64,000 nucleotides of DNA from HXMU1420-13 sp034669965 (GCA_034669965.1 JAXMOK010000011.1:32805-96804); one strand, 5' to 3'; positions 15,305 through 24,535 are shown, counted from the stretch's first letter. Translations and numbers: made by a program. The notes: generated by a model not told the origin, from the letters alone.

Positions 15305-17131
15305 TCATTTTTTTCGATAAAGTAATAAACCGCCGCTTCTTGTTCCTATCAATAACTCCGGTGTGCCATCGTCATTTAAATCCTTAAAAAGTGGAGCACT
15401 TAGCGGTGCTGTGGCTGTTGTGATTGGTAACTCAGCAGGATTGAAAGTTAGAGAAATGGGTGATCCAATATTTTCGAAATAAAGAAGACCTTCAATTTTA
15501 CTACCTGTTAATAAGTCGAAGTCACCGTCGTTATCGGAATCAAAAAAAGTAGGGGTACTTCGGTGTTTCGATTCAATTCCATCAAAGGCACCATCAACAT
15601 ATTCGAAAGAGGGTTCTGTTTTACTGCCTACATTTCTGAATAGGTGGATGTCTCCACCGGACGAACCTGACACAAGGTCTAAGTCGCCGTCGTTGTCGAT
15701 GTCGATGGTGCGGGGCACGGCGTTACTACCGCGTGGCAACTCTACGATGGCCTCAGAATCTAGTTCAAACGATCCCGATTGGTTGATGTAGTATGAAATG
15801 TCGCCTTTCCAGTTTCCCAGCAGGAGATCAGCAAAACCGTCGTTGTTTAAATCGGCAAGTTCCGGCGCATAGTGATACCCGTTTGGTAGATCTATTTTCC
15901 CTACTTTTTGGAATTCAGGTTGGGTTGCTGATCCAAAATTCTCAAAAATATAAACTACCGAAGATTTCAAGTTTGAAGGATCGATTTTATTGGCAAGAAG
16001 AAGATCAATATCGCCATCACCATCAATATCGCCGGCTGCAGGAATACTTTCATCACCAACATCAATCTGCTCTAAAAACTGTTTGGTTTCCAGCTTAAAT
16101 CCGCTGGGAGTTTGTTCGTAATAAAAGAAATTCTCAGCGGTAGTTCGATTCGCGTTATAAGCTCCGCCCAATACGCCAAGCAATAAATCGGCATCGCCAT
16201 CCATGTTCCAATCAACCAGAGCCGGTGCGTTGTAACCGCTGCTTTCTACGGGATTGCCGGGTGGGAAGGGTTGAGGTTCGCCTCTGAAAATTGGATTTTT
16301 ACACGTGCCTTCATTTTTGAGTAAAAGAATGCTCGGTTCAAAAAAATCGCCCCAGAAAATATCTTCATCACCATCACTGTCAATGTCCATAAAAGTCATG
16401 GTGTTTGCGCCGTGCATGGTTCCAAATTGTTTTACGATTTCGATGTCTTCGAATCGCTTAGTAAGTAATTCAAACTTAGGAATATCATTTTCATCGAAAC
16501 CGGTTGATTCATAACGCGAAACGGTGCCTTCTAAACTACCTATAAACAAATCGGGCTGTCCATCACAATCAATGTCGGTTACATTCGGGATGTTTTGGCG
16601 ATCAGAAAAGATGGGTGTCCCAGTAGCGTCTTTCAGGGAATCTGCCATCAACACAAAATTTGGGTTTTGAGCATTTCCGGTATTTTTATAATAACTGATG
16701 TAGCTGAAAGGCTGCTCTGTGAGTAAATCAAAATCTCCATCCTGATCCATATCTACAAAACGGAACCACTCACCAATATCGATATCGAAAAATTGTTCTG
16801 ATCGAAAAGTGCGCGGGTTTTCGCTTCCGGGATCGGTGTTCTCGAAGAACATGAGTTCGTTGGTATGTTCCTGCACAAATAAATCAGGGTCGCCGTCTGC
16901 ATCAATATCAACAAACTGCGGTCGTGGCGTGTTTAATCCACCTAAAAAAGGATGATCGATCGACGAACCCTTTTCATCGAGCACAGAAATCCAGTCTATA
17001 GTTCGAGTGTATTCTGCTTCATCGGATTTGCTCTTTGGTAATTGAGAACTTGTTGAACAGGCTATCCCGGCAATGATTGAAAAGAGGAGTAGTTGAACTG
17101 ATAGTGATACAAAAGAGTGTCTGTTTTTCAT
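15305..17131 (-). CDS. FG-GAP/VCBS-repeat lipoprotein
   Basis: A 608-residue lipoprotein with a signal peptide ending in IAGIAC (Cys 25). The mature part is a beta-propeller-like array of about ten FG-GAP/VCBS units, each with a calcium-loop motif of the form D-x-D-x-D-G-D-x-D-L (for example DIDADGDPDLF, DMDQDGDFDLL, DIDGDGDIDLL, DIDNDGDLDLV). Such proteins are surface or periplasmic binding scaffolds that use Ca2+ for folding. It follows the YncE-like gene by only 5 nt, so both are co-transcribed. No enzymatic domain is visible. Confidence 0.9.
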   Translation of the reverse strand: MKNRHSFVSLSVQLLLFSIIAGIACSTSSQLPKSKSDEAEYTRTIDWISVLDEKGSSIDHPFLGGLNTPRPQFVDIDADGDPDLFVQEHTNELMFFENTDPGSENPRTFRSEQFFDIDIGEWFRFVDMDQDGDFDLLTEQPFSYISYYKNTGNAQNPNFVLMADSLKDATGTPIFSDRQNIPNVTDIDCDGQPDLFIGSLEGTVSRYESTGFDENDIPKFELLTKRFEDIEIVKQFGTMHGANTMTFMDIDSDGDEDIFWGDFFEPSILLLKNEGTCKNPIFRGEPQPFPPGNPVESSGYNAPALVDWNMDGDADLLLGVLGGAYNANRTTAENFFYYEQTPSGFKLETKQFLEQIDVGDESIPAAGDIDGDGDIDLLLANKIDPSNLKSSVVYIFENFGSATQPEFQKVGKIDLPNGYHYAPELADLNNDGFADLLLGNWKGDISYYINQSGSFELDSEAIVELPRGSNAVPRTIDIDNDGDLDLVSGSSGGDIHLFRNVGSKTEPSFEYVDGAFDGIESKHRSTPTFFDSDNDGDFDLLTGSKIEGLLYFENIGSPISLTFNPAELPITTATAPLSAPLFKDLNDDGTPELLIGTRSGGLLLYRKK

Positions 17132-17136
17132 TGAAT

Positions 17137-18243
17137 TTATCGTGTTCCAATTCCGGTAGGATTCATTTCAACTTCAATCACTTTTATGATTTCGAGCGTG
17201 TTAGTATCGATAACCGTTACAGTACCTTTTTTGGCCATTGCTTGATTGCTGTGATCGCCGTGATTCGAGTGATCTCCGCCGCTCATCATGTTCATTTTCA
17301 TGTTGTTGTTGGTAACAAACAAATATTTGTTATCGGCTGATAAAACGGCACCGTGTGGTTGAGCAAGTCCTTCGCCGGTAATAACTTTTTTTACGCTCAT
17401 TGCTTTCATATCCACCACAGTGATTGAGTTCCCTTCTTTGTTACCAAAATAAACGAATTGCCCATCATCAGAATAAACCGGGTGCCAAGGTTGTGCGTTA
17501 ACATCGAGCGTTTTTGTTAGCTCGGGTGAAAGTGGGTCTGAAATATCGAAAATCAGAAATTTCCCGGTCATTTGAGTGGTACCCACCAAGGTTTTATTAT
17601 CGGGCGATATGGCAAAGTTCACGAACATGTGGTTCATGCCTTCCATCGTGATGAGTTCACTATCGCCGGAGTTTATATCAGTGGTTAAAATTTGGTTGGA
17701 TGATAAACTAGCTACGAAAATATGCTGCGAGTTTGATAAGGTTGCGATGGCATGAGGGCGGGTAAAAAAGAGATCAACTTCGTCCAACACATTCATAGTG
17801 GAGCGATCTACCACTGCAAAACTTTGAGGTGGATTTACTGCGCTCATCGAACGACCAACAAATAAGAAGTTATCGGTTGGATGAAGTGCCATTAAACCGG
17901 GTACTTCCAAAGGTGCCTGCGACACCAGTTCGTTTGCTGCATTAAATTTGAGTACTGTGTTTTCTCCGATTAGGCTTACATACCAATGCGAGCCATCTGC
18001 TTCAACTACTGTGTGATGTGGTTTCGCATTTTCAGAGAACCCTAACTTTGTAAGATCAATGGTTTCTTCAATTTCTAATGAATTGGCACCGATTACGGAT
18101 ATGGAAGCGGAATTCTGATTACACACATAAACGAAATCATTAGCCTGTTGCGCAAAAATAGTCCCGGTTGATACAAATATAGCAATCAGTAACAAGCTGC
18201 ATTGGAGCAGCATCTTAGAATTGAAAAATGAATGAGCTCTCAT
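17137..18243 (-). CDS. YncE-like secreted beta-propeller with Met/His-rich loop
   Basis: A 368-residue protein with an N-terminal signal sequence (hydrophobic core LLQCSLLLIAIFVSTGTIFA, then Q). The mature region has seven-bladed YncE/lactonase-like repeats (FVYVCNQNSASISVIG, FLFVGRSMSAV, FVYFGNKEGNSITVVD, YLFVTNNN). Near residues 320-345 an insertion carries MKMNMMSGGDHSNHGDHSNQAM, a dense run of Met and His that resembles a Cu- or Ag-binding segment. An alternative start is the ATG at 18213, which gives a shorter signal peptide. It is first in a transcript with the FG-GAP lipoprotein and lies directly downstream of a terminator at 18268-18305. Confidence 0.88.
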   Translation of the reverse strand: MRAHSFFNSKMLLQCSLLLIAIFVSTGTIFAQQANDFVYVCNQNSASISVIGANSLEIEETIDLTKLGFSENAKPHHTVVEADGSHWYVSLIGENTVLKFNAANELVSQAPLEVPGLMALHPTDNFLFVGRSMSAVNPPQSFAVVDRSTMNVLDEVDLFFTRPHAIATLSNSQHIFVASLSSNQILTTDINSGDSELITMEGMNHMFVNFAISPDNKTLVGTTQMTGKFLIFDISDPLSPELTKTLDVNAQPWHPVYSDDGQFVYFGNKEGNSITVVDMKAMSVKKVITGEGLAQPHGAVLSADNKYLFVTNNNMKMNMMSGGDHSNHGDHSNQAMAKKGTVTVIDTNTLEIIKVIEVEMNPTGIGTR

Positions 18244-18267
18244 GGCGAATAATGGATAAATAGGAAT

Positions 18268-18305
18268 CTAAAATAAAAAGGATCTCCGGCACAAAACCGG
18301 AGACC
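18268..18305 (-). terminator. Rho-independent terminator after the choice-of-anchor-B gene
   Basis: On the minus strand the stem CTCCGG/CCGGAG with a 7-nt loop is followed by CTTTTTATTTT. It lies about 20-50 nt beyond the stop of the gene ending at 18322 and just before the YncE-like gene, so these are separate transcription units. Confidence 0.8.
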
Positions 18306-18321
18306 CTGATAAAAGGTGTTG

Positions 18322-20703
18322 TTATTTATTAATAACAGGACTTGTCTCAAGAATAAACAAGCCTTCGGTTCCACTGGTCATTACAATTACACCACTTTTG
18401 AAATATGGGTAATTACTCCAGGTACCGCTAAAGCCGGCTTCGTCTTTCATAAACGGGAAAGTATCGAAGAAGCCAACACGAGTTGGGTTTGCCGGATCAG
18501 AAACATCGATTACTTGCAAACCAGAAACATAGTTCGAAGCATACATGATGTTATCTTTGATGTACAAGTTGTGATCGGACGACGCATTGTCGTTGAAGTA
18601 CTGAGTTAGTACTTGAGGATCGTCGAGGTCGGTTAAATCCCAAACAATAGTTCTGGTTTGCTCAACGGTTCCCATCAATTCATCCAACTCATCGTTTTGG
18701 AAGAAGTATTGATGATCTTCGGTAAACCAACCTTGGTGAACATAACCGTAGTCAGGATATGATCCGGTTGAAAGTGCAATTGGGTTTTCTTTGTCGGTTA
18801 CATCAGCAACACTAATAGCAGTTTCATTCGCACCAATGCAAATTTCTTTGCCTTTATGCTCAGTGTCCGGTCCGTCATAAATCACACATTGAGCGTCATG
18901 CGAATAACCGGTTCCACTTCTTCCGGTAGATGGATCAGCAAAACAGCCTTCAAATTCCGGAGATTTCGGATCTTGAATATTTACCATGTGTAAACCGCCG
19001 CCGCAAGTCATTCCACCGCCACTTGCACCAACAATGTATGCGTAACCAGTTTCTTCGTTAATAACCACATTGTGAGCACTATCAATGTTGTCGTAATGTG
19101 CATCGGCGTTGAGTAACATTGGCTCGCCGTCAAATTCGCGTAAACGGGTTAGATCAACAACTTGCATGCCATGTGGGCCCGCACCATCAGCTACAATATA
19201 AGCATGATTTTCGTACACTTTGATGTCTCTCCAAGCATTTGCACGTGCGCCTTCGGTCATTGGTAGATTTGCCACATACACCGGGTTTGACGGATCACTG
19301 ATATCCACAAAAGAAGTTCCTTCAGTTCTACCAACAAGTGCATATTCTTTACCGGTTTCTGGATCTTCCCAGCCCCAAATATCATTTAGATTTACACCAC
19401 GATCGCCACCAATTTCACGGTTTGGTAAGAACGAAACCAGATTAACATTTTCGCAACCGAATAAGTTAGCTGCACCGCCTTCGCAATCAATTTTTCCATC
19501 GGTTACAGAAGTAAGCAAGTTGGTTGGCTCGCTGATTACAATATTAACAGCATCCCAGTTGCCCATGTCATCTTGTTCCATAATAGCAGCTGCTCCAGAG
19601 CGATGATCAACTCCAAATAAACCTGAAACTGCGATCCCACGATCGATTGCAAGAGAATAACCGAAGTAATCACCAGGATTTTGGCCAATGTCTTCAATTT
19701 TTGAGGAAGAACCGAATGTACCGTCTTCGTTCATCATAAATCGGTATAAACTACCGGCTGAACCATTGGAATTAACCGCTGTTACCCATGTTTCGTTGTC
19801 GGTAAAATCGATGGCGTATCCGAATGAGTGTCTGCTTTTACCATCAAATGCGGCAAGCCGACCGTCAGCCATCCAGCCGTTTTCTGATTTGCGGTAAACA
19901 AATACAGAACCAATTCCATCTTGACGAAATGCGCCAACCAATGCTAGGTCGTTTTTGATAGCAATAGCGCTACCAAATCCGGAGCGTTCGGTAAGGGCCG
20001 AGCTCTTTAGAGTTCCGGTTTGTGCCCATTCACCTGCATCATCCATTGCATAAACATAAGCTGCACCACCATCTCGGTTAGTAGCAGCAACTATTAAATT
20101 AGTGCCATCAAAATCTAATTCTGATCCAAAACCTGTTTCAGCTGTATCGGTATTCATAATCAGATGCTCTTGCATCCAGTTGTTGCCATTCACTTTAAAA
20201 ACTGCTACGGCTCCATCACCAAGTTCAGGTACACCTACAAAAGCGTAGTCGTTACTGAGAGCAACACTCGAACCTGCCGCAGTTACTGCAGAATCGGCTT
20301 CAACTGTAAGTGCAGAAACCTGAGTCCACGAACCGTCGTTGGTTTGCATAAAAATGTAAGCTCCACCTTCGTCGTCATTTTTATTAGGTGCGCCTACCAT
20401 TAACATATTGTCATTTGCAGAAATGGCTTGTCCAAAACCGTCGCCAATAACGCCATCTTCTGCTTTAATCATAAAAGTTTGCGACCATTCCCCATTTTCT
20501 TGTGTGAAAATATAAACCACACCGGGTAAATGAACGTTGGAAGGTTCGCCAATAAAAACGTTACCATTCGAGATGTCTACGGCTTGACCGAAGCCCTGCA
20601 TTTGATTCATATTACCATCCGGAGTTGACTGAGCGACGGCTCCTTGAACCATCAACGCCAAAACGAGTGTGCTTAAAAGTCTAGATATGTGCTTCATATT
20701 CAT
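18322..20703 (-). CDS. Secreted choice-of-anchor-B protein (FG-GAP-like plus LVIVD repeats)
   Basis: A 793-residue protein with a signal peptide (KHISRLLSTLVLALMVQGAVA, then Q). Residues about 30-400 contain six to seven FG-GAP-like repeats of the type GFGQAVDISNGNVFIGEPS and GFGSAIAIKNDLALVGAF. Residues about 415-790 contain LVIVD-type propeller repeats (FVDISDPSNPVYVANL, LHMVNIQDPKSPEFEG, LQVIDVSDPANPTRVGFF) and end GLFILE, as in the choice-of-anchor-B family. That family is secreted in Bacteroidota, and its role is uncharacterised. The gene stands between two terminators and so is probably monocistronic. The ATG two codons in (20697) is an equally good start. Confidence 0.88.
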   Translation of the reverse strand: MNMKHISRLLSTLVLALMVQGAVAQSTPDGNMNQMQGFGQAVDISNGNVFIGEPSNVHLPGVVYIFTQENGEWSQTFMIKAEDGVIGDGFGQAISANDNMLMVGAPNKNDDEGGAYIFMQTNDGSWTQVSALTVEADSAVTAAGSSVALSNDYAFVGVPELGDGAVAVFKVNGNNWMQEHLIMNTDTAETGFGSELDFDGTNLIVAATNRDGGAAYVYAMDDAGEWAQTGTLKSSALTERSGFGSAIAIKNDLALVGAFRQDGIGSVFVYRKSENGWMADGRLAAFDGKSRHSFGYAIDFTDNETWVTAVNSNGSAGSLYRFMMNEDGTFGSSSKIEDIGQNPGDYFGYSLAIDRGIAVSGLFGVDHRSGAAAIMEQDDMGNWDAVNIVISEPTNLLTSVTDGKIDCEGGAANLFGCENVNLVSFLPNREIGGDRGVNLNDIWGWEDPETGKEYALVGRTEGTSFVDISDPSNPVYVANLPMTEGARANAWRDIKVYENHAYIVADGAGPHGMQVVDLTRLREFDGEPMLLNADAHYDNIDSAHNVVINEETGYAYIVGASGGGMTCGGGLHMVNIQDPKSPEFEGCFADPSTGRSGTGYSHDAQCVIYDGPDTEHKGKEICIGANETAISVADVTDKENPIALSTGSYPDYGYVHQGWFTEDHQYFFQNDELDELMGTVEQTRTIVWDLTDLDDPQVLTQYFNDNASSDHNLYIKDNIMYASNYVSGLQVIDVSDPANPTRVGFFDTFPFMKDEAGFSGTWSNYPYFKSGVIVMTSGTEGLFILETSPVINK

Positions 20704-20775
20704 TTTTTGGATTATCGTTTAGAGATTGGAATATACCATCTGTTTGAGGTTTTTCAATCAAACAAGTTGTTTACC

Positions 20776-20792
20776 CAAACTTATAAAGTTTG
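20776..20792. promoter_or_regulatory. 17-bp inverted repeat upstream of the choice-of-anchor-B gene
   Basis: CAAACTT and AAGTTTG arms are separated by ATA, about 75 nt upstream of the start at 20703. Read on the minus strand it contains TAAGTTTG, which matches the Bacteroidota -7 consensus TAnnTTTG, but I find no -33 TTTG at the right distance. It may be an operator or a promoter element. Confidence 0.4.
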
Positions 20793-20905
20793 TTACAGCG
20801 TTTTTTGCTAACAAAAGTAAACGGCGAAGCTTCCGGTTTAGTGCTTCTTGCCCTTTGAAACAGTCTAGGTTTAATGAGGCTTAACCTTCCAAAGAATCTT
20901 TAAAA

Positions 20906-20938
20906 CAAAAAAAGCCCACCTTAAAAAAAGCGGGCTTT
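20906..20938 (-). terminator. Rho-independent terminator after the HmuY gene
   Basis: On the minus strand the AAAGCCC/GGGCTTT stem is followed by TTTTTTTGTTTT. It lies 47 nt after the HmuY stop and closes the TonB-receptor/HmuY operon. The A-run on the other side could make it bidirectional, although no plus-strand gene ends here. Confidence 0.85.
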
Positions 20939-20984
20939 AAATTTATTTGGTGATTGAAATCTCAATCAAAAAAAGGAAATTGTG

Positions 20985-22067
20985 TTACTCGAAGAATCTA
21001 GAACCATCGGTTTGAATGGCAAACTCGATGGTGTAATGGCGGTCTTCAGGTCGGGTAAAGAATGCTGCAAAAGCTTCACTGGTTAAATCAGGATTGCCTT
21101 TGTAGTAGTTGAGAACTCGAACTTTGGCGTATTTGCCTTCTGCAGATTTTACAACTAGTGTTGTTCCGTCTTTTGGCAAAATAGCGTGCTTAGGTCCTGT
21201 TGGAGCTTCACCGGTGTACGTATACCAACTGCTATTAGCATCCACATAACCGTCGATTGGCGCTTCGGTAACATTTTCGAAAGCAATGTTAAGGGTTTGA
21301 ATACCACCGCCATTTCCAAAGTTAGCGATAATAGTTGTTGCGTTAACACCAATATCCCACTGAGATGAAAGTGAATCTTCTACAACAGAACCGGTTTCAA
21401 AATCGAAGAAGGTGAATGAATCTTCGTGATAAAGTTGTGTGGTTTGTTCGCCTTGAACGGTGTAATTATAGGTGAAGTGCTTGTCTGCAGGACGAGTTCT
21501 GAAATCAGCAAATTGCGAAGTAGATACATCCGGGTTGCCCTCATAATAGCTTAGAATCTGGATTTTCGCATAGCGACCATCAGATGTAAGAACAACAACG
21601 GTTTTGTTCGTGTCTGCGATAATAGCATGCTTAGGTCCGTTTGGAGCTTCGCCAGTGTACGTATACCAGCTTCCTGAGCCACTAAGTTCAGCATTATAGC
21701 CGCTTGTAGGCGCTTCAAGAACTGCGTCATACTCAGTTTCAAGAACTTGGATTCCACCACCATTTCCTGAATTTGCAAGTATGGTAGTTCCGCCAAATGC
21801 GATGTCCCATGCAGCAGAAAGAGAATCGTCTACTGTACTGCCAGCATCAAGATCGTAAAAAGTGTATCCCGGATTTTCTTCCGTATCACCTTCAACGTCG
21901 GTTTCAGGAGCAGCTGGTGAAAAAATGGTATTCACATTTGCTTGGATGTCGGTTGCGATTTCAGCCTCAACTTCAGCAGGACCACTGTTTCCGGCTTCTT
22001 CACAGGCTGTGAAAATCAAGGTAGATCCCAAAAGTAAAAGAAATGCTCTATTGATTATGTTTTTCAT
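20985..22067 (-). CDS. HmuY-family lipoprotein with two tandem HmuY domains
   Basis: A 360-residue lipoprotein (signal peptide ending in IFTAC, Cys 22). Two homologous modules follow, about residues 60-205 and 210-358. Each repeats the order YxFFDFETGSVV/YTFYDLDAGSTV, DSLSxxWDI, GNGGGIQ, SWYTYTGEAPxGPKHAI, GKYAKV/GRYAKI, LxYYxGNPD and FTRPEDRHYT. HmuY proteins bind haem at the cell surface and pass it to a TonB receptor. Typical members have one domain, so this is an internal duplication. It lies 17 nt downstream of the TonB receptor gene. Whether the ligand here is haem is not certain, because the axial His/Met pair cannot be placed without alignment. Confidence 0.9.
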   Translation of the reverse strand: MKNIINRAFLLLLGSTLIFTACEEAGNSGPAEVEAEIATDIQANVNTIFSPAAPETDVEGDTEENPGYTFYDLDAGSTVDDSLSAAWDIAFGGTTILANSGNGGGIQVLETEYDAVLEAPTSGYNAELSGSGSWYTYTGEAPNGPKHAIIADTNKTVVVLTSDGRYAKIQILSYYEGNPDVSTSQFADFRTRPADKHFTYNYTVQGEQTTQLYHEDSFTFFDFETGSVVEDSLSSQWDIGVNATTIIANFGNGGGIQTLNIAFENVTEAPIDGYVDANSSWYTYTGEAPTGPKHAILPKDGTTLVVKSAEGKYAKVRVLNYYKGNPDLTSEAFAAFFTRPEDRHYTIEFAIQTDGSRFFE

Positions 22068-22084
22068 GTTGGATGAATTAGTCT

Positions 22085-24430
22085 TTAGAATAGATTTATG
22101 TTTATTTGTGTGTAAAATGTTCTGCCCGGGTTTGATGGGAGTACAATCTCGTCTTGAAAATCGAAAAGGTTATTTATGCCAAACTGCACTTTGTAACGTT
22201 CGGCGAAGGTCTTTGAAATAGAGTAATTAACAATAGTGTTTTGGAGAGGATTGTCGTCATTCAACACATATTCGCTCTCTTCATCAATGCCATTGTCGTT
22301 GTAGTCGAAAAACCAATATTTGCCTCGAAGCATAAACCGAAGACCGGTTTCAATGCCCGATTTCTCAAAATATTGGTACAGTTTGGCATTAAAGGTGTGT
22401 TTAGATCGATTGTAGAGTGGGATGCAAATATCTTCCGTTTTAGTAACTACAACGCCGTTTTCTACGCGATCGAAACTTCTGGTGATTTGTCGCCGGGCAT
22501 CTAGATATTGGTAGCCTAATGAAATACGTAAACCGTTTAAATTTGCAGGCTGAAACTTCAGCTCGGTCTCAAGACCTTGGGTGTACACTTTATTCAGATT
22601 GAAGTACGAAAATACCGACTGACCGTTCGTTTTAAGGGCAATACGTTGGGTTTCGATCAAATCGTTGATGTTATTTCTGAAAGCGTTGAAGTTGATCTGA
22701 ATATCGTCGTTAACGAATAGATCAACTCCGGCATTGATAGCAAATGACTCTTCTGCACGAATATCAGTTATTTCACTTGGACTGAAATAAAGCTCTTCAA
22801 TTTGCCCGTCTTCTTCCAGTCGATTGATGCCTTCCACCACAGTGCTTGTGCCAAAAACGCTATACCCAGCAATTGGATTGGTAAAGTTGAGAAAAAGCTG
22901 ACGGAAATCCGGTGCTTTAAACCCACCACCAAACGATGCTCTAAATTGGACTTTGTCGTTGGCTTTGTACAGTGCTGAAAATTTTGGGCTCAATTGAGAC
23001 CGGTATTCGCTGTGTGCATCAAAACGAAATCCACCAATAAGCGATAGTTTATCATTGGCTTGCCACTCGTGCTGCCCGAATGCGAAATACGAACTAAATC
23101 CCGGAACATCGGCATAGATCTCAGCAGTTAGGTCTTCTCGATTCATCCCAATACCTGCAATGGTCGAATGATCAGAATTCCAGAAAGCGGAGGCTTTTGA
23201 TTCGTATTTATTCAGCGTTTGGGAGAAAGAATCAGAAAAATAGATCACTCCGGATTCAGTAAAAATGCTCTCTGATTTACTTTCGAAGGTTGATAAAAAG
23301 GCATTGGTTTCAAGAAGAAATTTATTCCCGATATAGAAATTCAATTCCGGTGATAAGCTAAAATCAGTTTGAAAATCTTCGCCAACTATTGCATCTAGGC
23401 TATTTCCATTATTGATTTCATCGTTATAAAACTGCTCTTCAGAGTAGTATCGGGTTGAAAAGCCAAAATCCAGATTCGAATTAATTCGGTAGTTCATCCC
23501 GCCCGATAATGTAATGTTTTCGTACTCAGGGATGGTGGGAGCAACCGTTTTTTCGTTCAAATCGTAGCCGCTTGAGCCGTTGTAGCTTCCGAAAAAGCGA
23601 CCTCTAAGACGATCTTTTTTAAAGGTTCCATTTAGGCCGGCATCGTAAGTAGAATGTGATCCATAGCGGCCGTTTACATCTAGTGTAAAGGGTTTATTAC
23701 CTTTTTTGGTGATGATGTTGATCACACCGGCAAGTGCATTACTTCCCCAAAGTGCCGATGAAGGCCCTTTCACAATTTCGATTTGTTCGATATTGCCCAC
23801 AGAAAGTCGGGTAAGATCAAGGGTTCCAGCTGTTCGGCCAATTACCGGTTGATTGTCGATTAGAATAAGCGTGTATTCGGGATCAAATCCCTGAACCTGA
23901 ATACCGGTACCATGATCTGAAACGATATTCAGACCGATCTGCTCATCCAAAATATCACTCAAGCGTAAACTTCCGGAAGCTTCAATTTCATTTTGGTTCA
24001 CTACCGAAACAGGAACGCTTACATCTTGCAGCATTTTGCTAGTTCGATTTGCCGTTACAACCACAGGGTTGTTATCGTAAATCTTTTCATCGAGAATGAT
24101 CTCGAGTTCTCCTTCAGAGGGAAGGGGAATTTGAACGGTCATCTCTTTGGATTGATAACCGACTCTGGAAACGACTAGGGGATACTCACCGGAGTTAAGA
24201 TCTTGGAGCTGAAATTGCCCATCCGAATCAGAAATAGCCCAAGCCGATTGAGAAAGGTAAATGGTGGCTTCAGAAATGGGCTGTCCTTGTTGGGTAGATA
24301 CAACACCTTCAATCGAGAATTGCTGAGCGTACAATCCTGAGTGAATTGCAAAAAAAATACTCCAGAGCATGGAGTGTTTTAGAAGATTCAAAGCTGTAAT
24401 GATGTTGATGAATGAATTATTTAGAACCAA
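22085..24430 (-). CDS. TonB-dependent outer-membrane receptor (HmuR-like position)
   Basis: Up to 781 residues. After the signal region (core LWSIFFAIHSGLYA, then Q) come a carboxypeptidase-regulatory-like domain (about 40-110), the plug (about 120-240, with SVPVSVVNQNEIEASGSLRL, LIDNQPVIG and IEIVKGPSSALWGSNALAGV) and a 22-strand barrel ending in YTQININLF. It imports a ligand with TonB energy and is paired with HmuY. The start is uncertain. The ATG at 24430 is the longest reading, but it lies only 20 nt from the phased TTCACA boxes. A TTG at 24391 gives a cleaner, charged signal peptide, and an ATG at 24370 is a third option. Confidence 0.9.
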   Translation of the reverse strand: MVLNNSFINIITALNLLKHSMLWSIFFAIHSGLYAQQFSIEGVVSTQQGQPISEATIYLSQSAWAISDSDGQFQLQDLNSGEYPLVVSRVGYQSKEMTVQIPLPSEGELEIILDEKIYDNNPVVVTANRTSKMLQDVSVPVSVVNQNEIEASGSLRLSDILDEQIGLNIVSDHGTGIQVQGFDPEYTLILIDNQPVIGRTAGTLDLTRLSVGNIEQIEIVKGPSSALWGSNALAGVINIITKKGNKPFTLDVNGRYGSHSTYDAGLNGTFKKDRLRGRFFGSYNGSSGYDLNEKTVAPTIPEYENITLSGGMNYRINSNLDFGFSTRYYSEEQFYNDEINNGNSLDAIVGEDFQTDFSLSPELNFYIGNKFLLETNAFLSTFESKSESIFTESGVIYFSDSFSQTLNKYESKASAFWNSDHSTIAGIGMNREDLTAEIYADVPGFSSYFAFGQHEWQANDKLSLIGGFRFDAHSEYRSQLSPKFSALYKANDKVQFRASFGGGFKAPDFRQLFLNFTNPIAGYSVFGTSTVVEGINRLEEDGQIEELYFSPSEITDIRAEESFAINAGVDLFVNDDIQINFNAFRNNINDLIETQRIALKTNGQSVFSYFNLNKVYTQGLETELKFQPANLNGLRISLGYQYLDARRQITRSFDRVENGVVVTKTEDICIPLYNRSKHTFNAKLYQYFEKSGIETGLRFMLRGKYWFFDYNDNGIDEESEYVLNDDNPLQNTIVNYSISKTFAERYKVQFGINNLFDFQDEIVLPSNPGRTFYTQININLF

Positions 24431-24449
24431 TCCAAAGAAACGGGAGAAA

Positions 24450-24468
24450 TGTGAAGATTTTGTGAAGA
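24450..24468 (-). promoter_or_regulatory. Phased direct repeat TTCACA-N5-TTCACA (PHO-box-like), proximal pair
   Basis: On the minus strand TCTTCACA occurs twice exactly 11 bp apart, directly upstream of the TonB-receptor gene. Direct repeats of about 6-7 bp with an 11-bp period are the usual target of OmpR/PhoB-type regulators, and TT(A/C/T)ACA-N5 repeats are the Bacillus PhoP box. A TAAATAAT stretch about 26 nt downstream could be the -10/-7 region. Confidence 0.55.
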
Positions 24469-24472
24469 TGAC

Positions 24473-24508
24473 ACAAAAAAACCCGCTAAAGGTTCAAATT
24501 TGCGGGTT
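24473..24508 (-). terminator. Rho-independent terminator after the DUF427 gene
   Basis: On the minus strand the AACCCGC/GCGGGTT stem runs into TTTTTTGTGT. It lies 28 nt after the DUF427 stop and separates that operon from the TonB-receptor operon. It is flanked on both sides by the TTCACA repeat pairs. Confidence 0.85.
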
Positions 24509-24511
24509 AAT

Positions 24512-24530
24512 TGTGAAGACAATGTGAAGA
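24512..24530 (-). promoter_or_regulatory. Phased direct repeat TTCACA-N5-TTCACA, distal pair
   Basis: A second TCTTCACA pair with the same 11-bp period lies 62 bp upstream of the proximal pair, beyond the terminator. Identical spacing in both pairs argues that this is a real binding site array and not chance. It probably acts on the TonB-receptor promoter. Confidence 0.5.
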
Positions 24531-24535
24531 ATCAA

